The notes: generated by a model from the sequence alone, not told the origin. 64,000 nt of DNA from Petrosia ficiformis (GCA_947044365.1 OX345646.1:4325327-4389326), one strand, 5' to 3'. Shown: positions 10,663-22,089, counted from the first letter of the stretch. Program-made: numbers and translations.

Positions 10663-12380
10663 CCATTTTGATAAGATCTGCCTCCAATTGGCACATCATT
10701 TTTAAGATTAAATTCAGTGACTTCATCCAAAATGTCAATTGAGAAATTTTCTTGTACAGCTCCAGGGTAGTTCAATGACAAAATTGGTAAATATTCTGTA
10801 TACAAACATTATAGAAGGAGCATTTCAAGAACATGAGAGAATACTTTTGTGTGGCTAACATTTTGTCAATATTATGTTTCATTATGTTCATAAACTAGAT
10901 TGTGTGTGGTTCAAATTAACCGCTCAAATGACTAAATTAATATACTGCATATAATTATTATAAATAGTTTTTGTTGAAAACACCATTAATTTTACAGTAA
11001 CTGCAACTGATATGTATGGCACATGTAGCATCAGGGGTGTGGAAACATTGAGCCAACTGCCAGACATTTTGACCTATTTTCACCACTCTTGTCCTGCTCC
11101 CCATATACTTTGTATACAGTTTAGTTTCAATTTACCAGACATTCGCTAGATTTATCGGACAATGTCCTGCATGACTGGCTGTTTCCACACCACTGTGTAG
11201 CATCCTTCAATTATCAAGATTATGGATTGATTAAATAGAATCACTAAAATGAACTTCGCTTAACTAGTGATATTGTTATGAACTGATATTGACTTCACTT
11301 GTTCTGTGAACTTCAGATAACCAATACCAATCCAATATTACATCTACGTGTACCATTCAAGTATTCAGTTCTTCAATAAAAATGAGTGTTTTCTTGATGC
11401 TTATGGGTATCAAAAAGCTCAATAGAATATAATAATAATAATAATAATATAGTTTAGAGCAAGAAATAAATTCTCATAGGACTATATAGTTGAATTTTAA
11501 TCAGCCATACATGTACATGTATATATTACAAGCTCAAAATGGTTGTAAAATGCTTGGTAAATATCCAATGGCAAGTAGCTGTTTCCTGCCCTGTAGTTAC
11601 AGGGTAATAGTAAAGTATACCCAATTGACAATAGTTCTCATAATGTTTAGATGTTTTAGTTAACTGTAACTAAAACCCCTTGTAGTGTGATTTTCAACTA
11701 ACTATTTCATTAAAATCAAAATGGTAGTTTTGGAAATATAACCATAACTCAATAAGCACTATTATCACTATACACTAGTCACATGAATATCCTTTGAAGT
11801 GTCAAGTTAGTGTAAACTAGCAATAAATAATCTCAGGTGTGGGGGAAATTTTAGGTGGGTGGCTGAAATGGCATGTTAGATATGCTTATATATGAAAGTT
11901 GAAATGCAAGGGGACCAAAACAAATCAGCTCCAAAACAAAGGCAACAAAGCAGAAGTCAAACCCAGGTTTCTTTAGCTCCAAAGTGTGCGAATTGTTATA
12001 AAAACATTTAACAGAGCAGGAGTTAAAGCTCCAAAGTGTACAAACAAACCATCTTTCACTGTTGACTACACTAATTGAAGCTCACTCAGGCTTTCTATAA
12101 CTGCTGTGATTTTTGGTTAAATGTTATGATTGAGTATAACTATAATTAGATCATAACATGTACTTGCACCTGTGTAATAATGATTAGATCATAACATGCA
12201 GCTGTAGAAACAAATGACCTATTTACTCACCAGAACTACAATCAACTCTGGCCACTGTTCTTGAATCACACAATTCCATTGAACTAACACAATTTGACAA
12301 ACTAGTTTCATGTCCCATACAATTGAAGGAAAAAGTATATATATCCAATCCATTGGTAGCATTACCAGGAGAGAGTAGTC
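10659..12380 (-). CDS. Partial gene with an SRCR domain exon (two exons seen)
   Basis: Exon 12231-12380 has acceptor CAAATTAG and donor G|GTGAGT, both in phase 1. It encodes the second half of a scavenger-receptor cysteine-rich domain: LLSPGNATNGLD, then FNCMGHETSLSNC, CVSS and CDSRTVARVDCSS. The pattern C-x-G-x-E-x-S-L-x-x-C ... C ... A-x-V-x-C is the SRCR signature. The next exon, 10659-10795 (acceptor TATACAG, donor GGATAT|GTAAGT), continues in phase for 45 residues (YLPILSLNYPGAVQ ... IGGRSYQNGY), which I do not recognise. SRCR proteins are usually secreted or membrane receptors. The first half of the domain and the rest of the gene are not found nearby, so it may be partial or have long introns. 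A MITE at 11032-11195 lies in the intron. Confidence 0.65.
11032..11195. mobile_element. hAT-type MITE with perfect 8-bp target duplication
   Basis: The element starts CAGGGGTGTGGAAAC and ends GTTTCCACACCACTG. TGTAGCAT is repeated exactly on both sides (11024-11031 and 11196-11203). An 8-bp duplication and CAG...CTG ends are standard for hAT elements. At 164 bp it is non-autonomous. Confidence 0.9.
11204..12230. other. Intron/intergenic sequence
   Basis: I see no exon, RNA gene or clear element here. It probably lies within the intron between the two SRCR-gene exons. There is a short ATA/AAT repeat near 11430. Confidence 0.5.
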
Positions 12381-13013
12381 CTAATTTGAACAGAACAAGT
12401 GAACCAATCATAAACTACAAGTATGATGAACAGTCTTTGTGCATGTCAAGATATTCATAAACACACAACCCTACTACTGGTTGATATTGACATTATCAAG
12501 CAATTCTCTAATACACAAACACTTAGAATAACTATAGTGGTCATTCATGTTCACCACGACCTCAGAAAAAATTTTAATTTTGAATGACCAATAATCTTTT
12601 TATTAACACCATTTTCATATAATTATCCTTCCTGTTCTTTTTTGCACATGTGAATTTAAATCCATTGCTGCATTATTCAGTTAAAGTATAGTCTTATGAC
12701 ATTACACTATATTACATGTACATAAAAAGTCATCACAACCTAATTTTGAGATCATTATGAATACTGAGGTATTCCCAGTAAATCATCAGGGATTTTTGCA
12801 GCCTGTTCCACCAATGTACAAAACTACGAAATTTATGACTTGCCCATACTAGTTAAAACATCTTTATTTTGCATCAGGACTACGAGATTACATCATGGGA
12901 AATGTATTAAGATGCACAGATATTTGAGCAGTGTGTGGTTGATTATTACATGCACTATAATACCACAAGTACGTAACTTATTCAGTGAATAACCTGTACT
13001 TATACCATGCTGT

Positions 13014-13093
13014 ATACTATGTATGAAATTCATACATAGTATACAGCATGGTATTGGTCAATTCATACTATGAATTGACCAATCACATTGCTT
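13014..13093. repeat. Two adjoining perfect palindromes
   Basis: ACCATGCTGTATACTATG and its exact inverted copy form a ~25-bp-arm palindrome centred near 13039 with almost no loop. It is directly followed by a second, TTGGTCAATTCATA / TATGAATTGACCAA, centred near 13074. Such tight palindromes can extrude as cruciforms. Confidence 0.85.
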
Positions 13094-13516
13094 TATATCA
13101 GGTCAAATAATCACTTATACACTTTCTCCAGAGGTGTACTGTATAAGGATTTGCTTACATGTACATGTATTAACCTTCCATCTTGATCAATCGCATTACT
13201 TACAGATGTATATGGCCATGATTCACACACAAAAATGTTATTTTACTACAATAAAACTAGATGACTTGATTAATTATGATAGATTAGCACAAAAACACGG
13301 TTACTTTATAATGTTACTATAGTAAATGTTATTATTAATAGTTATTAGTAACAGGAAGTTGTCATAACATGTTATAAAAGGGATGAATTTATATTATTTG
13401 CTTCAGTGTGTAAAACAAGCTAGTGGACTGGAAGATAGCTGGGTCTAAAATAACATTGCAATTTCTGCAAACTAAAGTGTCCTATGAGACTACAAGTGCA
13501 ATATTGTAGAAGAAAG

Positions 13517-13931
13517 ATGTTCTTCACAGGTATCATACATGTATATTATCATCATTAAAATTTTGCATTTCCTATTAATGTAATATTTATTACTAATACA
13601 TAATTATTAAATGTTGATTTAAAAAAAACAGATTGATTACAAACACAGTACTGACTAATGACATACATCATAGAATATACCAAACAGTTGACATTATGTT
13701 ATATAAATAAAATTATATATCTTGAAATACAGACTGGAGTATACATGTTATTGTATATGTACAGATAATACACTGAAGATAGTGATCATATTAGGAGGTG
13801 TAGTTACATTGACTACCATTATCATGATATATACTATTAGTAGAGAAGAAGAGGAGTACTTATATACACATCCAATTCCTGCTGAGGATGAGGGTAAAAA
13901 TGGATTGTTAGTACTACCAAAGAGATACTGA
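13517..13931 (+). CDS. Small single-pass membrane protein, type B (B2)
   Basis: Coding exons 13517-13529 (ATG TTC TTC ACA G, donor GTATCA) and 13765-13931 give 59 residues, identical to B1 except for Phe instead of Tyr at position 2. A full type B promoter precedes it (ETS-like ACAGGAAGTTG at 13351, TATA GTTATAAAAG at 13371). The exon 1 region lacks the internal TTCACAGACAATT acceptor seen in B1, so exon 1 may run straight to the start codon. Near-identity of the protein with B1 while flanks differ suggests either a recent copy or constraint on the protein. Confidence 0.65.
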
Positions 13932-14118
13932 ATACTAAATATCATAAATACTTCATATACTATACATTTTCTTGTAATAACACTTGGTATTGTTCATGCA
14001 TTAATTATCAAATCATTATTATACTGTATCTGGTAACTTCAGTTTAGAAATACAACTAACTTTACACGATCACTATTATATTACTTTAATATTGAGAAAT
14101 AAATTTACAACCAACTAT

Positions 14119-14180
14119 TACTAGCAGAAGTTATGACAATTATCATGATATATGCTATTAGTAGAGAAGAAGAGGAGTAG
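14119..14180 (+). pseudogene. Type B exon 3 relic
   Basis: A piece of the type B last exon (TTATCATGATATATGCTATT, then RE-EE codons) ends at an early TAG right after the Glu run. A near-identical relic sits at about 14877-14925, each just downstream of a complete type B exon. They are by-products of tandem duplication. Confidence 0.6.
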
Positions 14181-14497
14181 ATGTATACTATATAGATATG
14201 AAAATGGTGCAGGTAAAAAGACTGTTGGTCATTCCAAACTAAATATTATTCTGAGGTCATGGTGAACATGAATGAGCTTTAGTAGTATTAAATGTTGCTA
14301 AAACAGAATTTAAAAAAAATATTGATATAGCTTGAATTGTAAAGACTTACAAACACAGTAGTGACTAGTGACATACAATGTACATCATAGAATATACTAC
14401 ACATTTGACATTATGTTATACAACATTATAATTATAATAATAATATTATATATCTTGAAATACAGACTGGAGTATACATGTTATTATATATGTACAG

Positions 14498-14664
14498 ATA
14501 ATACACTGAAGATAGTGATCATATTAGGAGGTGTAGTTACATTGACTACCATTATCATGATATATACTATTAGTAGAGAAGAAGAGGAGTACTTACACAC
14601 ACATCCAATTCCTGCTGAGGATGAGGGTAAAAATGGATTGTTAGTACTACCAAAGAGATACTGA
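14498..14664 (+). CDS. Type B last exon without its own start exon (B3)
   Basis: An intact type B exon 3 (acceptor TATGTACAG, end LPKRY-stop) differs from B2 mainly at YLHTHP for YLYTHP. I find no four-residue start exon or type B promoter between B2 and this exon. Either it is an alternative last exon for the B2 start exon at 13517 (the phase is the same), or it is a pseudogene. An unspliced ATG at 14368 gives a 98-residue frame, but this is mostly intron. Confidence 0.45.
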
Positions 14665-14865
14665 ATACTTACTATCATAAATACTTTATATACATTTGTA
14701 CATTTCCTTATTTTAATAGTAATAACACTTGGTATTGTTCATGCATTAATTATCAAATCATTATTATATTGTATCTGTTAACTTCAGTTTAGAAAAACAA
14801 CTTTACACGATCACTATTATGTTACTTTAATATTGAGAAATAAATTTACAACCAACTATTACTAG

Positions 14866-14925
14866 CAGAAGTTATGACAATTATCATGATATATGCTATT
14901 AGTAGAGAAGAAGAGGAGTAGATGT
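14866..14925 (+). pseudogene. Second type B exon 3 relic
   Basis: Same truncated piece as at 14119-14180, with the same premature TAG after the Glu run. Confidence 0.55.
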
Positions 14926-15356
14926 ATACTATATAGATAGATGTATTACATGTACACTTTACACATCCCTCACAAAAATGATGCCTGCATCCTGCTCATC
15001 ACACCTTATAGCCAAATAAATTTACAACCAACTATTACTAGCAAAAGTTAAATTAACAAAACTCACTTAAATGGCTAATTACTCATATGTGACGGTGGAT
15101 GAGAAAATGGGTCTTAACACATAAAAACGTTTGGAATGGAGCTCCAATTTAATTACTACACTGTATGAATGAATGATAATACATGGTGTTAGGTACACGT
15201 GTTGGAACTTTGCTTATCTTTAAGTTTACATATGCACAATGTGGTTTACATTTCCACAGTGCATGAATATAATTATACTAATACGGAAAATTGTTGATTT
15301 ACACTAAATTTATATAATGTATTTTGATTCATTCATATAATTATCTTTTATCCAGA

Positions 15357-15529
15357 AGGTATCACAAAGTACAATAGGTATTCCACCTGAGGATTGTGTT
15401 CGAGGTGTAATCTTTTGTAGTGGTTCAAGTTGGTTTAAAGTCACTGCAAAAGGTGAACATTGCTTACATTATAATTCCACTATAATTAAGCATGAGAAAT
15501 TAGATCAAATTTCAAATCCATATAAGTAA
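15357..15529 (+). CDS. Orphan coding-like exon
   Basis: After TTTTATCCAG a frame reads KVSQSTIGIPPEDCVRGVIF and then CSGSSWFKVTAK, with a possible donor AAAAG|GTGAAC at about 15450. Without splicing it continues to a TAA at 15529. Composition looks coding and differs from the repeats around it. No family recognised. It could be one exon of a host gene or the remains of an element. Confidence 0.35.
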
Positions 15530-16440
15530 GATAAACCCTCTCTGACTGGAACTGCAAGATCAAAGCTGGATATACCACATCTCAATCCATATAAGGCATT
15601 TGTTTACATATCCACTTACAAATACATGTGCTTGTGCAAGTATTTGTGTAGGTACATGTAGTGTGAAATGTTTGTTGATAATAGAATAAATTCCATTGAC
15701 CATATAAGGAAGAAGCACATTAGTGTGCCCATGCTATGGTAATAATAACAAACCAATAATAATTAGAAATGTTTCTAGCCAACTAAAAATCCTTTTATAT
15801 GTACTACAGTGCAACTAGTCATTAACTTCCAAAATGAGCATCATGAGAAAAAATTTTATATCATGAGATCTATAAGTACTACAGACCTCATACTCACTAC
15901 ATATGTTCCCCAACATGTCTCACACCCACGCGCAATTTGTAACCATGGAAACAATGACGTCATCATATAAAAATGGCTGACACATTGAATCCATTTGTCT
16001 GTTCATATTCATAATGACCTTAAAATTATGATGTGCCTTTATATGTACTATAGTGTATATATTAATGTCATAATGTTAATACATGATTATACTGTAACTC
16101 AATAACTTATATGTACTATAGTGTATAGTTTAATATCATAAGGTTAATATATGATTATATTGTAATTCAATAATGAAACAACGGATTGAAATTGACATAC
16201 ACAAAAAAGAATGGGAAAGATAATGATATGAAAATGGTGCAGATAAAAAGACTGTTGGTCGTTCCAAACAAAAGATTGTGAATATTTTTCTGAGGTCATG
16301 GTGAACATGAATGATCTTTAGTAGTATTAAATGTTGCTAAAACTGAATTAATATAGCTTGAATTGTAAAGACATACAGACACAGTGAGTTATACCAAACA
16401 GTATGTTATACAACATTATAATTATAATAATAAAATTATA
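15530..16440. other. Non-coding stretch with a CRE-like site
   Basis: A perfect TGACGTCA is at 15955-15962, followed by CATATAAAAATGGCTGAC, so a small promoter is possible. Two tandem copies of a ~90-bp block with TTATATGTACTATAGTGTAT lie at about 16030-16170; related copies are at 29430-29710. No gene seen. Confidence 0.35.
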
Positions 16441-16442
16441 TA

Positions 16443-16560
16443 TCTTGAAATACAGACTGGAGTATACATGTTATTAAATATATACAGATAATGAGGTAAA
16501 CATAGTGATCATCGCTGCAGTTACATTGACTACAATGACTCACTACAATAACTATATAGA
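16443..16560 (+). pseudogene. Decayed type B exon 3 (B6)
   Basis: The intron end ACTGGAGTATACATGTTATT and the start of exon 3 are recognisable, then the frame is lost by deletion (AACATAGTGATCATCGCTGC, then ACATTGACTACAATG). No acidic tail follows. Confidence 0.55.
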
Positions 16561-16932
16561 AAGCTACTTCACTAAATTACATATATGAATTTGCTACAAA
16601 GAGAACTACCTATATTACTGCTACTAAAAAGTGAGTAATTTAATAAACTTGCCATATGATTGTAATTAAATATAATAAATTTATTTAATAAATGAATTGT
16701 AACATTGTTTGTATAGTTTTAGATATTGTATGTAATCACTCATTATTTATTATACTTTATTATATACATGTAGTACAATCCAAATAGTTTATTAAAATAA
16801 TTATATAACGCAGTACAGAGGGGAACACAACCCTACAACATTAGTAACTAGTCCTCACTGATCACTGTACAACTAGATGTATTGTAATCTATATATACTG
16901 TATAATTCTCTCATACAGAGTACATTTTAAAG

Positions 16933-17282
16933 ATGCATTTTACAGGTAAAAAAGTGATGTTATCGTTATTATTATTAATATTAATATTAATCTTTTTTTT
17001 TTCTTTTTTTTTTCTTTTTTCTTTCTTTTCCTTTTTCTTCTTCTTCTTATTATTATTTTATTACTACTACTTTTACTATGAATGCATTTCATTATGTAAT
17101 TTCAATTATAATAATTTATTATTATTATTATTATTATTATTACATGTGTATTTCATTATGATTATACAGAGACAATGTTTGGAATAGGAATTGTTGCTAT
17201 GGCAACAGCAACATTCACAATATATTTTTTGAGTGAACACCTTCATTATATATACATCATTAAATATTTATATCAAGTTTAG
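16933..17282 (+). pseudogene. Type C small membrane protein, tail deleted (C1)
   Basis: Coding exon 16933-16945 (ATG CAT TTT ACA G) and exon 3 from 17170 encode a start and helix close to C2 (TMFGIGIVAMATATFTIYF). At that point C2 continues with its acidic tail, but here about 90 bases are missing and the frame runs into sequence homologous to the C2 3' flank (GAGTGAACACCTTCATTATA), stopping at 17282. The helix is preserved and the conserved C-terminal motif is lost. I call it a pseudogene, although a tail-less membrane peptide cannot be excluded. The long T/C-rich stretch near 16990-17050 is in the intron. Confidence 0.6.
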
Positions 17283-17529
17283 TTCATTTTCTTATGTTGT
17301 CATGTTTGATGATATTCATTATTCTATTATATTTACTACTCCATTTTGAAAAGCTCTGAATGAAACGTTCTGATATTTGATAAACAAGTATATACTGGTT
17401 TTGAAGATATCCCAGAATCATTTCATCTTCTTGATAAATTACAAGGACCTGGAGTTAGTAACCGTATACATGTATTTTTAAATATCAGATACACGTACAT
17501 GTGTATGTACTTTGCACTTAGATAACTCA

Positions 17530-17710
17530 TTGTACATACATACACACATAACTACATACATACATAATACATACATATACACATTTATACGTCATACATA
17601 TATACATGTACATACATAAATACCAGGGCATGCTAGTGGCTTCAATTCCAATGCCCTGATAAATACATACATAAATACATACATACATACATATACATAC
17701 ATACTAACTT
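17530..17710. repeat. TACA microsatellite with a hairpin segment
   Basis: Imperfect (TACA)n surrounds a short piece, GGCATGCTAGTGGCTTCAAT, that belongs to the hairpin repeat at 39640-39785. Both follow a type C gene, so this is a shared 3' flank. Confidence 0.6.
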
Positions 17711-17759
17711 AACTATATACATACATATATCTGACTGATTAAGCCTACAATATCTGGTG

Positions 17760-18165
17760 AGACAAGGTATATAGAGAAAAACATATCCCTATGACTGCTT
17801 TGTGGTGTCAGCATTCAGTAATCATGACTGACTTTATCATGCCTGAAACACAACAGCCTACTATAGTTCTTTTTTGATTACCTACTCTCCTTGACTTTTA
17901 AAGGACCTTGTAGAACTTTAAGAATATATTTCAGGGAATAGTCACCAGTTTCTACGTACAGCTTTCTTTCTTCTGCTTCTGCAGCAGAGCTCAAGCGCGC
18001 GCTCTATTGCGCACCACGCCCATTAATTGAACGAGCCCCCCCGAGAAGGACGCAACTTCTTTAACTACGTATACAACGCATACTCACACAAGTGGACACA
18101 AGATATAGTTCGAACCATTTGGAAAGCAAGCATAGGAATGGCCCTACAGGCCATAAAACGTTCAC
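17760..18165. repeat. Dispersed repeat R2, copy 1
   Basis: From TATAGAGAAAAACATATCCC to GGCCCTACAGGCCATAAAA this block matches 27425-27890 in the same orientation, including a GC-rich centre (GCGCACCACGCCCATTAATT). GTTCGAACC near 18110 resembles a pol III B box, so a SINE-like origin is possible but weak. Both copies end next to type A gene pieces. Confidence 0.6.
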
Positions 18166-18400
18166 TGTACAACTAGTATAGATTGTAATGTCAAATCTAC
18201 AATAGTACTCCAAGAACACTGGAGTGCTACTTTCCCAACTCTGTTATAAATGTTATATTTAATATTATTATCATTATAAGTTTATAATTAAAATTCACTG
18301 TACTATTAATACTGTATAATTCTCTTATACAGACTACATTTTAAAGATGCCGCCTTTTGCAGGCATATACAAGAGATGAATTTATATTACTATTAATTAT
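18166..18400 (+). pseudogene. Type A 5' fragment (A3)
   Basis: The intron 1 end and start exon of a type A gene are present (CTCTTATACAGACTACATTT), but the start exon carries an extra CCG (MPPFA in place of M-x-F-A), the donor context is changed and exon 3 is absent. It stops where a GC-rich segment begins. Confidence 0.6.
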
Positions 18401-18528
18401 TATTACTGTGCTGGCGCGTTATTGGGCGTATACGCCTTTATCTCCACAGGAAGCAATTATGCGCTTAGCAACGAGTTTGCGCTTAAAAACGAGTTAATAA
18501 TTTCAACCTCACAATCACGTGTGCTTGC

Positions 18529-18800
18529 ATGCTTGAGCTAGAAATGGAAACTTTTGAGATAGAAAACACAATAAGAGGGGATCACGTTTATAAAGTAGTA
18601 TGGAGTCCTACTGTGGGAGAAACATTACCCTTGGTTCCTGAGTCCAATAATTCCCATGATGAATTTGCATTTTCTATTGAAAGAGACGATGTTATAGTTG
18701 GTCACGCGTTATAGTTGCCTTGATTTTCTCTTCGTCTTTAGCCCATCGAAGGATATTTTTCGTGTTGATGTTGAACCACTTCGAGGTTTGGTACAGATTA
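18529..18800 (+). pseudogene. HIRAN-like domain fragment
   Basis: The frame 18529-18717 reads IRGDHVYKVVWSPTVGETLP, then ESNNSHDEFAFSIERDDVIV and GHA before a stop. The order G-x-H-V-Y-K-x-x-W-x-P-x-x-G-E-x-L ... N-x-x-D-x-x-A-x-x-x-x-x-x-x-V-G-H matches the HIRAN-like domain of many sponge and cnidarian proteins. Downstream sequence (FSSSLAHRRIFFV in another frame) appears to continue the domain, so a frameshift has broken it. The 5' GC-rich flank (about 18410-18520) may be its former promoter. Confidence 0.55.
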
Positions 18801-18879
18801 TTTTCTTTGTAGAAAGAAATCACTAATAGCTTCTTATTACATGTATACAAATATTAAGGGTAAATATTAAATTACATAT

Positions 18880-19035
18880 TTGAGTAAAAACATTCCTTAT
18901 ACAATAATACCAAAGCAACCCAATTATTATTGCTTTTATTACCATTCTTTGTTATGACATGTACTTTATATACTAGTCAATATAGATTGATATGAAATGA
19001 AATAAATTACCATTTGTGTAATATTTAATTACTAC

Positions 19036-19075
<40 letters not shown>

Positions 19076-19270
19076 TTGTTAATAGATCTATCAAAACCTG
19101 TGAGAGTATTACTGCATTACCATAGCAACTATGCCATATACCTCAGCTAGTATTACTTATTAGGAGATGCTATCTATAGCATTTGGAGTACAAAGTACAT
19201 ATTAACAAATATCCTTTGGATGAATGATTACATGTTAATTTGTAAAGTGCTGGCCATAGTACATGTATGT
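18880..19270. repeat. Dispersed duplicated block, copy 2 of 3
   Basis: Matches 57150-57480 over about 330 bases (for example GAGAGTATTACTGCATTACC and GATGAATGATTACATGTTAA). A TA microsatellite at 19037-19072 has expanded here only. Confidence 0.7.
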
Positions 19271-19640
19271 AGATGACTGATTGTTACTAACAGCTACAAT
19301 AGTAATAATAAATTTTATTTAATACATGCACATTGTAACGTTTTAGATGCACTATAAATTCTAATCTTTCATTATACTTTACTATATACATGTATGGTAA
19401 TCCAAATAGTTTAATATAGAGTTAATACAATTATTTAACATAGTACAGATGAAAATATAAGCCTACAACACTAGTCCTCCCTGATCTCTACTGTACAATT
19501 AGTGTACATTGTAATGTCAAATTTAGTGCTCTGAGAGCTCTGGAGTGTTACTATCCCAACTCTGTTATAAATAATAATATTTCTATTAATACTGTATATT
19601 CTCTCATACAGACTACATTTTATTATAAATAAATTTGTAA
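19271..19640 (+). pseudogene. Type C/A-like 5' relic
   Basis: It retains the intron 1 block (ACACTAGTCCTCCCTGATCT) and TCTCTCATACAGACTACATT, but the start codon exon is replaced by ATTATAAATAAATTTG. No exon 3 follows. A similar 5' relic is at about 21121-21370. Confidence 0.5.
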
Positions 19641-20079
19641 TATGATTGTTACCAACAATAATAATAAATTCAAAGGTTTGTTAATAAGTCTTCTATTGTA
19701 ACATTGCTTGTATAATTTTAGACATTCGTATAATCACTATATAATCTTTCATTATTTATATCAAAAGGTACGTGTGTAATAACTCTATGATATTACTTTA
19801 TTACATGTACATGTAGATACATATAGGACGATCCATATATTTTATTATTATGTTATCATGTTTGATATGTAGTATTCTGTTATATTTACTATATATTTCA
19901 TCTTAAAAAGCGAAACGTTCTCATTTGTAGATATTTGATCAATTATTAACAATACAAAACAAAGTACATGTACATGTGTCTATCTTTACAAGCACTGTCA
20001 GGAAATGTCTAATAAAATGGTTATAAATACAAATACAAAAAACATTTTACATGTATGTGGACATTGTACAAACATACAT

Positions 20080-20485
20080 GTACATACACATGTACATACA
20101 TACATAATACATAATACATATATATATATACATGTACATACATACATACATACAATGTCATACATACATACATACATGTAGTAGGCCAACTGTATTGTAG
20201 TTGACAATTTCCTGAATTCTTTGAATGCTCTAGACTCCTAGGTCACACAATAATAATTATTTTAGGCATGGATGTATGTATGTATGTACAGTACAAAAAT
20301 ACATACATACATACATGTACATACATACATACATATATGCACATACATACATATATACATACAAAAATACATACTACATGCATACATATATACGTACATA
20401 CATACACATGTACATACACACATACATACATACATACATACATACATACATACATACATACACATGTACATACACACATATATGG
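20080..20485. repeat. TACA/TATG microsatellites
   Basis: (TACA)n tracts lie at 20080-20180 and 20270-20480, the second with CATGTACATACACACATA blocks like the array at 4.2 kb. The frames over it are composition artefacts. Confidence 0.9.
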
Positions 20486-21374
20486 GAAACTACTAAACTA
20501 TCAGTCATAATGGGACACAAGTACAATTCTGTTTAACATACCTCGAAACTTTTAACGAAATACAAATTCCTACATGCTTTTAGATTAGTATAAAAAATCC
20601 TTACGGAAGCTAATTCTAATTAAAATACTAGATATCAAAAGGTACGTGTGCAATAACTCTTAGCAGAGATTTCAGGTCAAATAATAACTTATACACCTTC
20701 CCTAGAAGATTGATTTAATTTAATTATGTTTGAATTCTTCCCTATTATGTCAGCATAGTTCTCAAAGCACATAATTAGTCTCAAAATCATGCCAACAGGC
20801 CTGATCATTGTGATAGGAACTATTCACTTTTGTCCATCAATCCATCTGTCCACCCATTCATCCATCTATATTTGCATACTTCTCTACAATGAGAATATAC
20901 AAATCCCTCAACATCTATGCTCCAAGCACTTGTACACTCATCTAGAATAGTGTACTGGGGCTGATGATAACTTTATAGGCATTGTGTATGATCACTATAG
21001 AAACTGCATGTAACAAACCCTTAATTAAATAGATTAACATAATTACCATGTGTACACATTAGTGAGGATAATTAATCCATATAAGGGCATTTGTTTACAT
21101 TAATGTATTTATCCTGAAAGCTACGTCATTTTACTGCGGTGAGTATAACTATTAGTTAATAAATAATTATAAATAAACTTGTAATTATAATAATTTACTG
21201 CATTGTAACATTGTTTGCATAGTTTTAGATATTGTGTATAATCACTATAATAATCTCATTATTATTACATTTTACTATATACATGTAATACTAGTTTATT
21301 ATAGAGTTAAAATAATTATTTAAAACAGTAAAGATGGGAATATAATATATAATGAATAGAAATCAAGTATGTAT
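20486..21374. other. No supported gene
   Basis: AT-rich sequence with scattered fragments of the small-gene 5' regions (GGTACGTGTGCAATAACTCT at 20640, donor GCGGTGAGTATAACTATTAG at 21140). Nothing complete. Confidence 0.5.
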
Positions 21375-21552
21375 GCAGTGTTTCCCTTAAAGAGTGGTAA
21401 CATGGCGCTACCCCATTCTTTAGTCTTGCTCCACCACTTTTTAATTTTAAAGTTTATATTGAAAAACAATACTGATTGAACATTGTTAACCAAACATCAT
21501 GTACCATGGATGCACTCCCCCACCCTTAATATTTATCCTGGAGTAAACACTG
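21375..21552. mobile_element. Possible hAT-type MITE
   Basis: Starts CAGTGTTTCCC and ends GTAAACACTG, as in many hAT MITEs. The 8 bases on each side (TATGTATG, TGGATGTA) do not match, so it is old or the ends are mis-set. Confidence 0.45.
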
Positions 21553-21579
21553 TGGATGTATCACTGTGTACATTGTACA

Positions 21580-21705
21580 TACATACATGTAATACATACA
21601 TATATACATTTATACACTGTCATACATATACACATACATACATGTACATATATACATACATATATACATACATACATACATACATACATACATACATACA
21701 TACAT
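21580..21705. repeat. TACA microsatellite
   Basis: Imperfect then perfect (TACA)n. Confidence 0.9.
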
Positions 21706-22089
21706 GGCATTATTATTTTCTGTGAATGTTAACAGGGAATGTGGGTGTGGTTAGGTAAACTTATAATTAAATGTGAATGCAATTTTGCAGTGCACTTAAA
21801 CTGCAAAAAGACTAGAGGCAAGGAGAGGTGAGTTATTACTACTAAAATCACTATAATTTTTTTATTCTCAAAATAATCAGTCATAATGGGAGAAAAGTAT
21901 TTTATGTACATGTACATGTAGATATACATGTAGTATATAGTACAGGATGCTATAGTAGCTTATCTCAGCTAATTGAAACGCATGAAATATAAATTCCTAA
22001 ATGATTAGTATAATAAATCATTACAAATAGAAATCATACTGTTCATACATGTACATGTATGACTGTACGTAACTGCAACTATTTTAGGC

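Noticed and set aside
18105..18160. tRNA gene suggested by a GTTCGAACC B-box-like motif
   Set aside because: No cloverleaf, A box or acceptor stem can be drawn. It is treated as part of dispersed repeat R2.
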